Positions 6,411 to 15,851 of a stretch of 22,245 nucleotides of DNA are shown here, in pieces. The DNA comes from a virus, in the IMG/VR virus record IMGVR_UViG_3300037586_000826, positions 1 through 22,245 of that record. The stretch is one strand, 5' to 3'. Within the stretch, counting starts at the first letter, position 1. Each line of letters starts with the position of its first letter. The position numbers and the translations under genes were made by a program. The notes under the pieces were generated by a model. It ran no database searches, was not told where the DNA came from, and saw only the letters and a list, made by a program, of their open reading frames with translations.

Positions 6411-9296
6411 ATGGTTGCACCAAAAGGTCTGGCAGGTCTTGCTCAATGGAGACAGGCGGTAACAGATGCAAAATTTGGAGAACGTCCTAGCCTAGAAGAG
6501 GTTGGTTCTCGCGCTGCGGATTTACAAGCAATTCTTGGTAGCACGGACTACAGCAAGCAACTTCAGCAAGCCCAAGATGCCGCCAAGCTACAAGCGGCTC
6601 TTTCGCTGGCGGCTCGTGGTTTTGCGTCAATGGGGGCGACTCCTAAAAGGGGTGAATCTCCTTTTGCAACAGTAGGGCGCGAACTTCTGGCTCCTGTTGG
6701 TGCCGACCTGATCCCCGTTGCTACGAAACTGATGGAAAGGAAGGTTGCAATAGATGCAGCCAAGCAGGCCGAAGACCGTCAAGTAAAGCTGGCTGCTTAT
6801 ACACAGGCCGCTGCCGGAAAGAAGGACCAGGACACTGTTGCGCTGGAACTTTGGAAACTTGGGCAAAAAACCGATAAGCTTCTTTCAGGCCATTTTGTTC
6901 TTTATAAGACAGATGACAAGGGACTGCCCACAACCCCTGTTTTAGATAAAAGCGGTTCTATAACGCAGGGACGACAACAGGGAAAGACCCCCGTCTTTAC
7001 TAATCTGCGGGATCAATCGTCTTTTTCTCCTGGCAACAAGCAGATGATGGTAAAATCCACCGACCATTTTAAGGGCGTTGGTGGAAGTAAAGGCAAGGCT
7101 GCAAACGTAGGTTATCTGCAAAATGACACTACCGACGAAATAATACACATGGCAAGACAGGGTCCAGGACAACCTGGATTTAACTCTTTAACCGGAAACA
7201 CTATTAACGACCCAGAGAATTGGACGTTTCTTGGAGCCTCCATCCCTAAAAGTACTGACCCAAAGGTTGCCAACAACTTTGTTCTGGTAGACAAGGATAG
7301 AATCGGACAGAGAGACGCCAAGGGAAGGCTTATCCAGCTTCGGCAACAAGGCGGACAATGGATAAAGTTAGCAGGAGTGGGCGGCGGGAGTGTGTTTGAT
7401 ATTCCACAAGATAATGAAGCCATGCCTGCCAGCAATTATTTTGCAAAACACGCTAAAGATTCTAAGCCTAGTGTTTCGGACGCGGGATTGGCACAAGAAT
7501 ACATTCAAGACCCTAAATACCCTAACGATCCGTCAAAATTAATTCTTGGTCCGGTGGTTGAGACAAAAGTTGTCTCTAAAAATGGAGCACTAACTCAAGT
7601 TCGCGCTGACAACAACGCAGCAATTAAAATAGGATCCACAAAAGGCTCGTACAAAATGTACTTCAAGCCTTTTGCGCCTACAGATCCGAAAGGTGTGGAT
7701 AGCGCGGACGCCAAAGCCAACTTTGAAGGCTTCCTGAACAGGTTTCCTGCAATTCAAGAAGCGGGAGCACTGGCTAACACTTCTATTAAGTTTGACCCGT
7801 TTCGACACAAAGCAGGCCAACAACCGTTTACCTATCTTAATGGTACGCCTCTCTCTGACGATGATGGAAAACGTATTCTCCGTATGATTGAAACCGATTA
7901 CTTTAACTTATACGACAAAGGCTTCAAAGCAGGGCAGGATCCAGTAGATATAAATCAGCGGGCGGTAACTAATTTTCTTAAACGGTCTTTGCATTCATAT
8001 GGGTTGAAACCTCCTGTTCTTGCACCAGGAGCGCAGCGGCCTCCTTCCCAACTTAAAAGCAAGCAGGCTCAACTTACGAGGTACATGACGGCTCCGACAG
8101 GTTTTAATACGCAACCCGTAGCCGCCGAAACTCTTGATAACATGCCTGTTCCAAACATAGCTAATTATAAAAACGGCATTGGGCGGTTGAAGGTTTTTCA
8201 AGAGCTTGGGGTTCCTTTTGGTGCGGATACCACGTCTCCTGCTCCTTTATCTCCAAATCTGCCTTCGCAACAATTAGGAGAAGCTTTAAACAATCGTTCA
8301 GCGGAGATTGCCCGTTTATCCGATGACCCCGATCCCATTCAAACACGTGTAGATGCGGAAGCTCTGTCAAAAGGGACCTCCCTCGCAGCAACCCTAACTT
8401 CTCAAGCCAACACTCCGGAAAAAAGAGATGCAGCAGTAGCGAAAGCTCTAGAAAAGGTGCGAGAAAATAGAGCTACCATTCAGGCCAAACCAGGAAACAA
8501 AGTGGCGGCGAAAGAACTGGGGGCGGCTCTCGCCGCGTATAGGAACATTTCAAGAATGCGGCTCGCGCTGAGTCGGAGTGGGGTTCCCGGATTTTTTACA
8601 GGACCTATTGAGGTGGGTGCAAGAAAGTATGTTGGTTTAGAAATAGGGGCGTGGTTCCGAACACCGGAGGGACAAAGGTTCGCAAATGAGTTTATAGCAA
8701 CCCTCCCGGTTATGGGTGAAATCGTATCCAGACAATTGTTAAGGGGAGCAGGTGAAGGCGCTAAGATGTCTGATAAAGATCTTAAAGGGATGAAAGGGGT
8801 GCTCCCTAAAGCAGGACAAAACTTTGAGTACGAAGTTGATAAAATAAATGCTTTGGACAGGTATCTAAAGGCTGGTATTCAGAGCATGCTGGAAGGCATT
8901 GGGGACTTCGCGCCGTCAAAAACTCTTCTTACTCAGGCCGCAACTCTTGGGTTTGATTTAAAAGAAATCAAAGGAAAAAACAATTACTATGATCCTTTTT
9001 TAAAGGATAGCCGATATAAAGTTTCAAAGCAGGCTGTTCCTTCTTATTCAAAGGAGAATCAGACACAACTTAGAGACAAGGGAGTTCTTGATTTTGTTTC
9101 AAAGTCGGTTCCTGGTAAGCCTATTCATTATGAACTTATGGTTATAGATGTGAATGGGCAACCCATCTGGGATGTCGCAAATAATAAGTGGACAACAACA
9201 ATTGTAAACGAGGCCGGATTGAAAAACCCCAATAACCGCGATTTAGTTAGGTTTAATACCGATTGGTTGAAGAGAGAGCATAAGCTGGACCGATAA
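6411..9296 (+). CDS. large probable internal virion / ejection protein (961 residues)
   Basis: The N-terminal 150 residues are mostly helical and Ala/Gln-rich (SKQLQQAQDAAKLQAALSLA). A long mixed region follows, then a C-terminal helical domain from about 660 with SRMRLALSRSGVPGFFTGPI and a segment around LLRGAGEGAKMSDKDLKGMK. That C-terminal pattern recurs in large marine phage virion proteins. I see no lytic transglycosylase or protease motif. Its length and place before the even larger 1524-residue protein parallel the T7 order gp15-gp16 (747 and 1318 residues), so a role in the ejected core is likely but inferred. TAGGAG at the end of the previous gene, about 7 bases before the ATG, is the ribosome-binding site. 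The next gene starts 1 base after the stop. Confidence 0.6.
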   Translation: MVAPKGLAGLAQWRQAVTDAKFGERPSLEEVGSRAADLQAILGSTDYSKQLQQAQDAAKLQAALSLAARGFASMGATPKRGESPFATVGRELLAPVGADLIPVATKLMERKVAIDAAKQAEDRQVKLAAYTQAAAGKKDQDTVALELWKLGQKTDKLLSGHFVLYKTDDKGLPTTPVLDKSGSITQGRQQGKTPVFTNLRDQSSFSPGNKQMMVKSTDHFKGVGGSKGKAANVGYLQNDTTDEIIHMARQGPGQPGFNSLTGNTINDPENWTFLGASIPKSTDPKVANNFVLVDKDRIGQRDAKGRLIQLRQQGGQWIKLAGVGGGSVFDIPQDNEAMPASNYFAKHAKDSKPSVSDAGLAQEYIQDPKYPNDPSKLILGPVVETKVVSKNGALTQVRADNNAAIKIGSTKGSYKMYFKPFAPTDPKGVDSADAKANFEGFLNRFPAIQEAGALANTSIKFDPFRHKAGQQPFTYLNGTPLSDDDGKRILRMIETDYFNLYDKGFKAGQDPVDINQRAVTNFLKRSLHSYGLKPPVLAPGAQRPPSQLKSKQAQLTRYMTAPTGFNTQPVAAETLDNMPVPNIANYKNGIGRLKVFQELGVPFGADTTSPAPLSPNLPSQQLGEALNNRSAEIARLSDDPDPIQTRVDAEALSKGTSLAATLTSQANTPEKRDAAVAKALEKVRENRATIQAKPGNKVAAKELGAALAAYRNISRMRLALSRSGVPGFFTGPIEVGARKYVGLEIGAWFRTPEGQRFANEFIATLPVMGEIVSRQLLRGAGEGAKMSDKDLKGMKGVLPKAGQNFEYEVDKINALDRYLKAGIQSMLEGIGDFAPSKTLLTQAATLGFDLKEIKGKNNYYDPFLKDSRYKVSKQAVPSYSKENQTQLRDKGVLDFVSKSVPGKPIHYELMVIDVNGQPIWDVANNKWTTTIVNEAGLKNPNNRDLVRFNTDWLKREHKLDR

Positions 9297-9297
9297 C

Positions 9298-12200
9298 ATG
9301 GCAGATATTAAACACCCTCTTTATCCCGACGTTACAGTAGATTCTGCTTCTGGCGTTCCAGATGCTGGTGGAAACAACTGGACGTACACCGCAACGAAAG
9401 GGGGATCTAGTTTCACCCTTCCCATGATGCAGTTTCCCCCTGGTGATCTTTCTTCAGAAGAGGGACTAGATGCCCTTGCCGTGGTTCTGCAAGATGTAGG
9501 ATCTGTGGACCAGCCATCCGATCAGGGCTCTCTATGGGAGGAAACAATTTCTCCTGCGATACAAAAAGCGGTACCAAATCTTGTTGGGGCTCCTGTGGAG
9601 ATTGCAAACCTGCTTTTACGAGTAGGCGTGGACGCACCTGTAAATTTGGCAAAATGGGCTGCGGAAGGTTTTGAGGGAAACATACCTTCTGATAGGTATG
9701 CCTCGTCCGCTGATCCTTGGTTGGGATCTAAACAAATAGTTGCTGGCTTTGAAGCTGTCGGTGACGTTGCTCGTAAAGGAATAGAGTCTGGAGTAGGGAG
9801 TGTTACGGTTCCAGAATCTGTTTCAGTGTTTGATTTTGACATTCCCGTTCCAGTGTTAGGTGGAGAAAAAGTGGGGGTTGCAACCCTTTTGCAACCCTTT
9901 GCTTTTGATATGACGCCAGATGAAAGCACCAAAGCTAAGAAGTATATATCTCTTATTACTCAGATAACGGCGGGGGCTCCTATGGAGGGTGCCGTTATTG
10001 GAAAGTTGGCCGTTCAACTCGCTAAATCGGCAGAAAATGTTACCTATCAGTCGGTATTAAATGCGATAAGTGAATTGCAAATGACGCGGCCCAAGACTGC
10101 CGCCGCCTATGAAACCATCATGGGAACGGCAGTTGGAGGAAGCATGGTGACCTCCATAGAGGTGTTGGATGCCGTTTACCCCGACGCTCCTCAATGGATG
10201 AAAAACACGGTTATGGCGGGGGGCGGAATTCTTCTTCCTATTGGCGGCATGACAGCAACCCGTGCTGCTTGGGACATAGGATTAAAAACGCCAATTGTTA
10301 AGTGGCCTCTGCAAATGGCTAGGGGATTCACCGAACGTCTTACACCTTCCGGGGCTAGAAAAGCTGCGGCCCACGCTCTTCAAACACCTCAATCTTTGGG
10401 TTCTGATTGGAGAAACCGTTCAGAAATATTAGATGTTACTCAGCAACTTCGCCTCGCTCTCACAGAAGGTCGCGAGATGGATCCTTTTACGAGGATTTCT
10501 TACACAACGCCCCAATTGGCCCGTTCTGAAGCAAACGTTTTGGAAGCTAAACTTGCAGAAGCTCTTAGCTCTGACCGTCCTCCAACTACGGAACAGATTG
10601 CCGCTCAAAGACACGTGATTGAAAAACTTAGGGGGTGGTCAAATTTTCAGGAAGGTCACCTAAAGACAATAACGGAAGGGAAAATAGGCGCACAGGCGTA
10701 TGCAAAATATTCTGAACGTATGATAGAGAGAAGTAACTCAATTTTTGATGCTCTAGATGACCTTATTCTTAAATTAGATGTTGGTGGAATAAAGCACGAT
10801 GGAGATCCCAAAAAACTTTCTCTACAAGAAGATTGGAATATAGGAAAAGGAACTGGGGCATATGTCTATACTGATAATATTCTTAGAGCAGTTCAAGAAG
10901 GGCAAAGCACCAACATCTCTCCGGAACGTCTGGAAGCTATACAACTGGCTTTTGACAAAGTTAATAGTCGCGTAGCTAAAGTCCGCGACGAATTACTTGC
11001 TGATGCTCAAATGCGAGTAGAGGGCTGGAGAGAACGGATGCCTGAGAAGATGTCCGATGAGGAAAGAGCCAACTTTGACTTTGCTATTCGTAGAGAACTT
11101 GATACCGCTTACAAAGAAATGGACTTTTACGAAGACGCTCTTTGGAAAAGCATAGATAATTTTGATGCACCTAAGACGGAGTCCTTTATAACTCCTGACG
11201 GACAAGATCTTGGACCACAACTTCTTATTGATGGTGTTCCCATTGGTGAACACTTTGCAGCTAAAGCAGCCGCCATTCGGGGACAGGCTGGAGAAGCACA
11301 GAATCAGAGCAAGTGGCTCTGGATGCTTGCGGGCCGCACCGCGTTAGTAGAGCAGGCAGCAAAGGGCGCGGGACCCGACGCAACAAAAGTTGCGACGCAA
11401 GAAAACCGACTGGCATTTTTGCGGCGAGAAGCGGAGGCTCAAGACGCTATTGTAAGCCGCGAACAAGCTAAACTAGAGGACATAGAGAAAGCCAATGTGA
11501 AGGCCCGTTTAGAAGAGCTACAAAAAGAACTGTACGACGTAGGGGCTGGACACTTTCCTTCATTTAGAGGGTCGCGAGCCGAACTCATGGCCGACATAAA
11601 AAGCGAACAAAGTGCGCTTGCTGAAGGAGCTACCTTGGGTCCATTGTGGCGCGAGAGATTGCCAGAATCGGCGCGTAAGGCGTATGACAAGCAAGCAGGC
11701 GTACTCACCAGAGCGATGGAGAAGCTAAGAAAACAAGAAAGTGCTCTTCTTGAAGCACAAGGCAAATTAGACATTACGATGGGAGCCAAGGTCACCAGCG
11801 AAGGCGCAGAGGTAAACGTTGCCGACGAAATACTAGATACCAGTGCATTAGGTGTAAAAACAGTGGACGGTGTTCCGGTTGGCCGGAGCGGGCAAGAGGT
11901 TCACAACATCATCTCGCATCTAAAACGGGAGTTGGCCCATGAAGTAGGACAAGGAGCCACGAGCAATGCCAAAAAGATTCGGGCAATTTCAGACACAATT
12001 AGTGATCTTCAGCGAGCCATTGAGGACCCCGAAAACTTTACCTTTAATGTTTTACAGAGACAAGCAGCAGTAAGAGCAACCGCCCTCAAAAAGCATGTTT
12101 TTGAAAAGGGGAGTATTGGAAAACTTCGTGGATTTACCAGGACAGGGGAACCACGTGTTCCTATCGAAAGAACAATAGACACTCTTGTTCCAGGGTCCAA

Positions 12201-13872
12201 AGACAGGGGCAAGCAGGACGTTGCCTTACGAGAACTGGAAAATGCTTTAACACCAATAACTACAGGAGATAACACCCCTGTCCGAATGGTGGTTAATGAT
12301 AACGGAACAACTTCTCCAGAATTTAATCCAGACTTTAATTTACAAAAATATGCGGAAGCTCCCCCACCTCCTTTTGAAAGAATGCTTGTGGGCGATGGAG
12401 GTCGATCTTACGGGTTTAAAGTTGTAGAAGGAACACAGAACACTCCCGCTAATATTGATATAGTAAGAAACACGCTCTGGGACAGGTTTAGCCAGTTTGG
12501 TAGTGGCACCGAATTTAATTCATCTGCGGCTTCCAAATGGATAAATGATAACAAGGCGGCTATCGGATGGTTAGCGAAAGCTACTGGAAAAGACACGGGT
12601 TTTGAAGATTTAGCTAACGCGGAGCGTGTGGCTAGATCTATAAAGAATGCCAAAGCTTCTAATCTAGATACGATAATCGAAGAGTTGCACGTTGCCAAAG
12701 CTTTTGACGAAACCTTTACAGAGGAAGGATTCCGAACTCTTATAGAAAATGCCGCCAAGCAAGATTCAGAAATTATTTCTGCGGCAACTCTTTTAGATAA
12801 CCCTGATCCTATGACGTTGGGAGAAACCTTTTTAAAAACTTATGAAAATCCAATAGGTAAGCCCGTTGAAACTTTGAATAACACTTTAAAGATTCTAGAA
12901 AAGGGAAGACTAGAGGATGGTAGCAATCCCGCTCTAGAAGGTTTTAAACAAGCGGTGGCGGAAGCTCTTATAAAAAGAGCCGTAACCGGAGCCGGTGACG
13001 GGAGTCCCGCAGCGCAGGAAGCCTTACGACTATCGCAATCGTTAAGAACGGATGTACGGCTTTGGGATCCGACTAAGCTTATGGAACTTTCTCAGTCCCC
13101 ACAGATATCTCGACTTCTTTCCGGGCTGTATGGAGAAGAAGCACCTGTACTCTTTAGCAAAATTGCACAAGGAGCCCAAGACCAGTTTGCTATAAGCAAA
13201 GCAGCACAACGAGGCGTTGCGCTACAAGATAAGGGCTCCCCAGAATTGGCGGGGAACATTGGTCGAATGCTAGGTGGTCTTACTGCCAGAGCAATGGACA
13301 ACATAGTAAGTGCTTTAGTTTTAACAGGCGTGGGTAGACGGCAAGCTATAAAAATGGTAGAGGCCATTCGCGGAGTTGCCGTTGAGAAGCTTATTGTAGA
13401 CATGCTAATGAATCCTAAACTGGCCGCAGAAGCAATGGCAGAATTTCCGCTAGTTTCTCCTACTGAAGGATTAAGCTTTCCTCAAAGATTTAAATTATGG
13501 GCGCATGAAAGCTTTATTACCAAAAACGGAAAACGCTTGCGTCGAATGGGACGGGCTCCCGGTATCTTATACGAGATTGGAGAACCCACAAAATATGAGG
13601 AATTAGAAGGCCCCGTGTTAGGCCCCGTAACGGAAGCGGCTCCCGAAGCACCGCCCACGCGCCAAATGGCGGCGCGGCCTATGCAGCCTCCCTCTGCCGC
13701 ATCCGTACTAAGCCAAGTCAGTCCGGTCCAGCCGTTGCCGCAGCAAGTTGCCGCTGCCTCCCCCGATACCATGCAACGTGGTCAACAGGTGTTTGGACCA
13801 ATGGATCCAGTGTTTGCAAAAGATGGCGGAATTATGTCGGTTAATTGTAAGCCAAGGCAGATGGTAGGATGA
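9298..13872 (+). CDS. very large probable internal virion / ejection protein (1524 residues)
   Basis: This is the largest gene in the window. Residues 93-160 contain PNLVGAPVEIANLLLRVGVD and DPWLGSKQIV, a pattern seen near the N-terminus of large marine phage internal proteins. A hydrophobic glycine-rich stretch lies around 304-320 (VMAGGGILLPIGG). Several long charged helices likely to be coiled coils follow, around 400-500 and 710-850. The C-terminus is Pro/Ala/Gln-rich and ends FAKDGGIMSVNCKPRQMVG (1506-1524). I see no clear enzyme domain. By analogy with T7 gp16 it may span the envelope during DNA entry; this is inference. It begins 1 base after the 961-residue gene and ends in an ATGA overlap with the endolysin gene. 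Confidence 0.6.
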   Translation: MADIKHPLYPDVTVDSASGVPDAGGNNWTYTATKGGSSFTLPMMQFPPGDLSSEEGLDALAVVLQDVGSVDQPSDQGSLWEETISPAIQKAVPNLVGAPVEIANLLLRVGVDAPVNLAKWAAEGFEGNIPSDRYASSADPWLGSKQIVAGFEAVGDVARKGIESGVGSVTVPESVSVFDFDIPVPVLGGEKVGVATLLQPFAFDMTPDESTKAKKYISLITQITAGAPMEGAVIGKLAVQLAKSAENVTYQSVLNAISELQMTRPKTAAAYETIMGTAVGGSMVTSIEVLDAVYPDAPQWMKNTVMAGGGILLPIGGMTATRAAWDIGLKTPIVKWPLQMARGFTERLTPSGARKAAAHALQTPQSLGSDWRNRSEILDVTQQLRLALTEGREMDPFTRISYTTPQLARSEANVLEAKLAEALSSDRPPTTEQIAAQRHVIEKLRGWSNFQEGHLKTITEGKIGAQAYAKYSERMIERSNSIFDALDDLILKLDVGGIKHDGDPKKLSLQEDWNIGKGTGAYVYTDNILRAVQEGQSTNISPERLEAIQLAFDKVNSRVAKVRDELLADAQMRVEGWRERMPEKMSDEERANFDFAIRRELDTAYKEMDFYEDALWKSIDNFDAPKTESFITPDGQDLGPQLLIDGVPIGEHFAAKAAAIRGQAGEAQNQSKWLWMLAGRTALVEQAAKGAGPDATKVATQENRLAFLRREAEAQDAIVSREQAKLEDIEKANVKARLEELQKELYDVGAGHFPSFRGSRAELMADIKSEQSALAEGATLGPLWRERLPESARKAYDKQAGVLTRAMEKLRKQESALLEAQGKLDITMGAKVTSEGAEVNVADEILDTSALGVKTVDGVPVGRSGQEVHNIISHLKRELAHEVGQGATSNAKKIRAISDTISDLQRAIEDPENFTFNVLQRQAAVRATALKKHVFEKGSIGKLRGFTRTGEPRVPIERTIDTLVPGSKDRGKQDVALRELENALTPITTGDNTPVRMVVNDNGTTSPEFNPDFNLQKYAEAPPPPFERMLVGDGGRSYGFKVVEGTQNTPANIDIVRNTLWDRFSQFGSGTEFNSSAASKWINDNKAAIGWLAKATGKDTGFEDLANAERVARSIKNAKASNLDTIIEELHVAKAFDETFTEEGFRTLIENAAKQDSEIISAATLLDNPDPMTLGETFLKTYENPIGKPVETLNNTLKILEKGRLEDGSNPALEGFKQAVAEALIKRAVTGAGDGSPAAQEALRLSQSLRTDVRLWDPTKLMELSQSPQISRLLSGLYGEEAPVLFSKIAQGAQDQFAISKAAQRGVALQDKGSPELAGNIGRMLGGLTARAMDNIVSALVLTGVGRRQAIKMVEAIRGVAVEKLIVDMLMNPKLAAEAMAEFPLVSPTEGLSFPQRFKLWAHESFITKNGKRLRRMGRAPGILYEIGEPTKYEELEGPVLGPVTEAAPEAPPTRQMAARPMQPPSAASVLSQVSPVQPLPQQVAAASPDTMQRGQQVFGPMDPVFAKDGGIMSVNCKPRQMVG

Positions 13873-14318
13873 AGCTTTCGGACCATTTTTATCTAAGCGA
13901 GCTAACCAAGTCCAGTACGGCAGAACGACAGGGCATTACCAACGAACCCGACGAAGAGCAAATACAAAACCTTACCCTTGTCTGCGACAAAATCCTGGAG
14001 CCCGTCCGCAATCAGTACGGCATACCGTTCATCCCCAACAGCGGCTTCCGCTGCCTGGAGCTAAACCGCGCTATCGGTTCTTCGGACAAGTCGCAACACA
14101 CCACGGGAGAAGCCGTAGACTTTGAAGTCCCCGGAATTTCCAACAAGGAAGTGGCTCTCTGGGTAAAAGAGAACTGTGAGTATGACCAGCTTATCCTGGA
14201 GTTTTACAAGGAAGGCCAACCCGCCAGTGGCTGGGTCCATTGCAGTTACACTATAAATGAGGATCTAAGAAAGACGGCCCGTGTCTTCGACGGCAGTAGC
14301 TGGACGGACCTAGCTTAA
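13869..14318 (+). CDS. endolysin, M15-type zinc peptidase (Peptidase_M15_3-like)
   Basis: This 149-residue protein matches small phage M15 peptidases that cut peptidoglycan stem peptides to release progeny. The zinc-binding pattern is clear: SQHTTGEAVDFE gives His77 and Asp84, and GWVHCSY gives His124. NSGFRCLELNRAIG (57-70) is the conserved substrate-side segment, and the N-terminal LSDHFYLSELTKSSTA is also typical. There is no signal peptide, so export probably needs a holin; the small membrane protein at 102-266 is a candidate. The start overlaps the previous stop as ATGA, coupling it to late virion genes. The 3' end overlaps the minus-strand helicase by 9 bases. Confidence 0.9.
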   Translation: MKLSDHFYLSELTKSSTAERQGITNEPDEEQIQNLTLVCDKILEPVRNQYGIPFIPNSGFRCLELNRAIGSSDKSQHTTGEAVDFEVPGISNKEVALWVKENCEYDQLILEFYKEGQPASGWVHCSYTINEDLRKTARVFDGSSWTDLA

Positions 14319-15752
14319 CCAAGCCCGCACGTCTTCCCCCAATATCTGATCCGCTATCTTTATCTTGCCGCGCAACGCGCTGACAATCTTCTCGTCAATC
14401 GTCTTCGGGGAAATCAAGTCTATATAAGTGACCTTGTTGGTCTGCCCTATGCGGTGGGCGCGGTCCTCTGACTGAAGCCGAAGCTCCAAGTCATAGCTGT
14501 TTGAATAGTAGATAACCGTGGTGGCGGCTGTAAGCGTCAGCCCAAACCCTCCGGTGCGGGGATGCCCCACGATGAAACGTAATTCCGATTGTCGATCCTG
14601 GAAAGATTCCACGATCTGTTGACGCTCAGAATCAGGTGTTTCACCGTGGAGCGGTGAGACCGATAGTACGCTAAATCGGTCTCGCAGGGCCTCAGTGATC
14701 GAACGAATGTCCATGGACCATGTCGCCCAGATGATCGCCTTACCCTGTATCTCGTCGCAAATGTCGAGCAAACTCGACAGGCGGTTTGATTTCACTTCAT
14801 GTATAGTACCGTCATCGTCTGTTAGGTGACCACAGCAAATTTGTTGCAGCCGCATAATCTGTGTCAAAACATTTTGTGTGGTGGCTAACTCACCACTGCC
14901 CAATCGCGCCAGTGCGAGGTGCTTCATTTGCGTGTAGGCAGACGTTTGTTCCTTGGTCAATTCCACCTCGCGTTTTACATACACCTTGTCTGGTAGATCC
15001 AGGCAGTCTTCTTTCCGCACCCGGTAGGAGTGCTCTTGCAGTTTTTCTGTAAGCTCGTCCAGCCTGCGAAACCCGACAATGTGGTTAAACGAATGTGCGC
15101 CCATGGTCCGTCGCTGCACGACAGCATAGCGGCCTTGGAAAGCGTAGTAGCTTTTGAAACCCAGTATGCGTGGATTTAAAAAGTCCATTTGACTGTACAG
15201 GTCCATGGGGGAGCGTGTAACCGGAGAGCCCGTCAGGATGCGCCGCATAACACACTGCTCGCCTATCTTACAAAGGGCCTTGGTGCGTTTGGCTTTTCTG
15301 TTTTTGATAGTTGTGGATTCATCGACGGTCATAAACACGTCAAAATTCTTTACAAAATACTCTGCTACGTCCACGCCTTTTTTGCTGCTGAAAGCTTCTA
15401 CGTTCATCAGCAAAAACTTCAACGTCTTGGGATCTTTTTTGGAAAGCTCCCGAAGCTCGTCTCGTTTTGTTTTGGTGAGGCTGGGTTTCCAGATGACCAC
15501 TTGACGGGCTATCCGCTCCGGCAAATGCGTTTCTATTTCGTTTGCGAGGTTGGCTACCACGGCCTTGGGTGCTACCATAAGGGCGAAGTCAATTTTACCC
15601 TTTTCAAAATTATATCCAGTGGTGTCGATATCCACCTTCGATTTGCCCGTTCCCATATCCATTAACAGCGCATAGTTGTCCTTGTCGGCGCTCGCGTCGA
15701 AGGCTTCCTTCTGGTGCGCGTAGGGTTGGGTCTTAAAAATAAATTCCGACAT
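14310..15752 (-). CDS. SNF2-like superfamily 2 helicase/ATPase
   Basis: This 480-residue protein carries the whole two-lobe SF2 motor. It has PYAHQKEAF with Gln14 (Q motif), DMGTGKS at 32-38 (Walker A), VDES at 143-146 (Walker B), LTGSP at 173-177 (motif III), GGFGLTLTAA at 401-410 (motif V) and QSEDRAHRIGQ at 427-437 (motif VI, SNF2 style). Such short SNF2 proteins are common in phage replication modules, where they may remodel protein-DNA complexes or drive branch migration. It is the only minus-strand gene here. It converges on the endolysin with no intergenic space and diverges from the replication operon across a 99-base gap. An A/G-rich AAGAGAAA lies about 10 bases before the start. Confidence 0.9.
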   Translation of the reverse strand: MSEFIFKTQPYAHQKEAFDASADKDNYALLMDMGTGKSKVDIDTTGYNFEKGKIDFALMVAPKAVVANLANEIETHLPERIARQVVIWKPSLTKTKRDELRELSKKDPKTLKFLLMNVEAFSSKKGVDVAEYFVKNFDVFMTVDESTTIKNRKAKRTKALCKIGEQCVMRRILTGSPVTRSPMDLYSQMDFLNPRILGFKSYYAFQGRYAVVQRRTMGAHSFNHIVGFRRLDELTEKLQEHSYRVRKEDCLDLPDKVYVKREVELTKEQTSAYTQMKHLALARLGSGELATTQNVLTQIMRLQQICCGHLTDDDGTIHEVKSNRLSSLLDICDEIQGKAIIWATWSMDIRSITEALRDRFSVLSVSPLHGETPDSERQQIVESFQDRQSELRFIVGHPRTGGFGLTLTAATTVIYYSNSYDLELRLQSEDRAHRIGQTNKVTYIDLISPKTIDEKIVSALRGKIKIADQILGEDVRAWLS

Positions 15753-15766
15753 ACCGAAGATTTCTC

Positions 15767-15795
15767 TTGCTTTGTTTGATATATCCCCATATAAG
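15767..15795 (+). promoter_or_regulatory. sigma70-like promoter for the replication operon
   Basis: TTGCTT at 15767-15772 (-35) and TATAAG at 15790-15795 (-10) are separated by 17 bases. Each box differs from consensus at two positions, and the spacing is ideal. Transcription would start near 15802, about 50 bases before the first replication gene. This predicts reading by host RNA polymerase. No phage RNA polymerase is visible in the window. Confidence 0.6.
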
Positions 15796-15802
15796 GGATG
15801 TT

Positions 15803-15821
15803 GATGGTTAAGTCAACCATC
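15803..15821. promoter_or_regulatory. inverted repeat, likely operator
   Basis: GATGGTT, five bases AAGTC, then AACCATC form a perfect 7-base inverted repeat. It begins one base after the predicted transcription start of the replication operon, a position where a bound repressor would block the polymerase. The Cro/C1-type protein encoded at 18800-19060 is a candidate binder; this is inference. As RNA it could also be a weak 5' leader hairpin. Confidence 0.5.
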
Positions 15822-15851
15822 GATTCATTAAACAAGAAAAGAGGAACCACG

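Larger units (their letters stand above)
15753..15851. promoter_or_regulatory. divergent control region between helicase and replication operon
   Basis: This is the longest non-coding gap in the window and separates the minus-strand SNF2 helicase from the + strand replication genes. It is AT-rich and holds a sigma70-like promoter, a 15-base imperfect palindrome (TCCC, 7 bases, GGGA at 15784-15798) overlapping the -10 box, and a 19-base inverted repeat at the predicted start site. The minus strand has AT-rich boxes (TTATAT, GATATATC) suited to a second promoter, but no clean -35. This looks like a switch point for early genes; the binding protein is unknown. Confidence 0.6.

Noticed and set aside
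5733-6446. Long minus-strand open frame (237 codons) opposite the Met-rich gene
   Set aside because: It is His/Cys-rich only because it is the antisense of Met, Ala and Asp codons. It has no ribosome-binding site or recognisable domain, and the + strand gene has a good start and conserved segments.
15798-15851. Upstream in-frame ATG for the first replication gene
   Set aside because: It falls before the predicted transcription start, within the palindrome region, and lacks a ribosome-binding site. AAGAGGAA supports ATG 15852.
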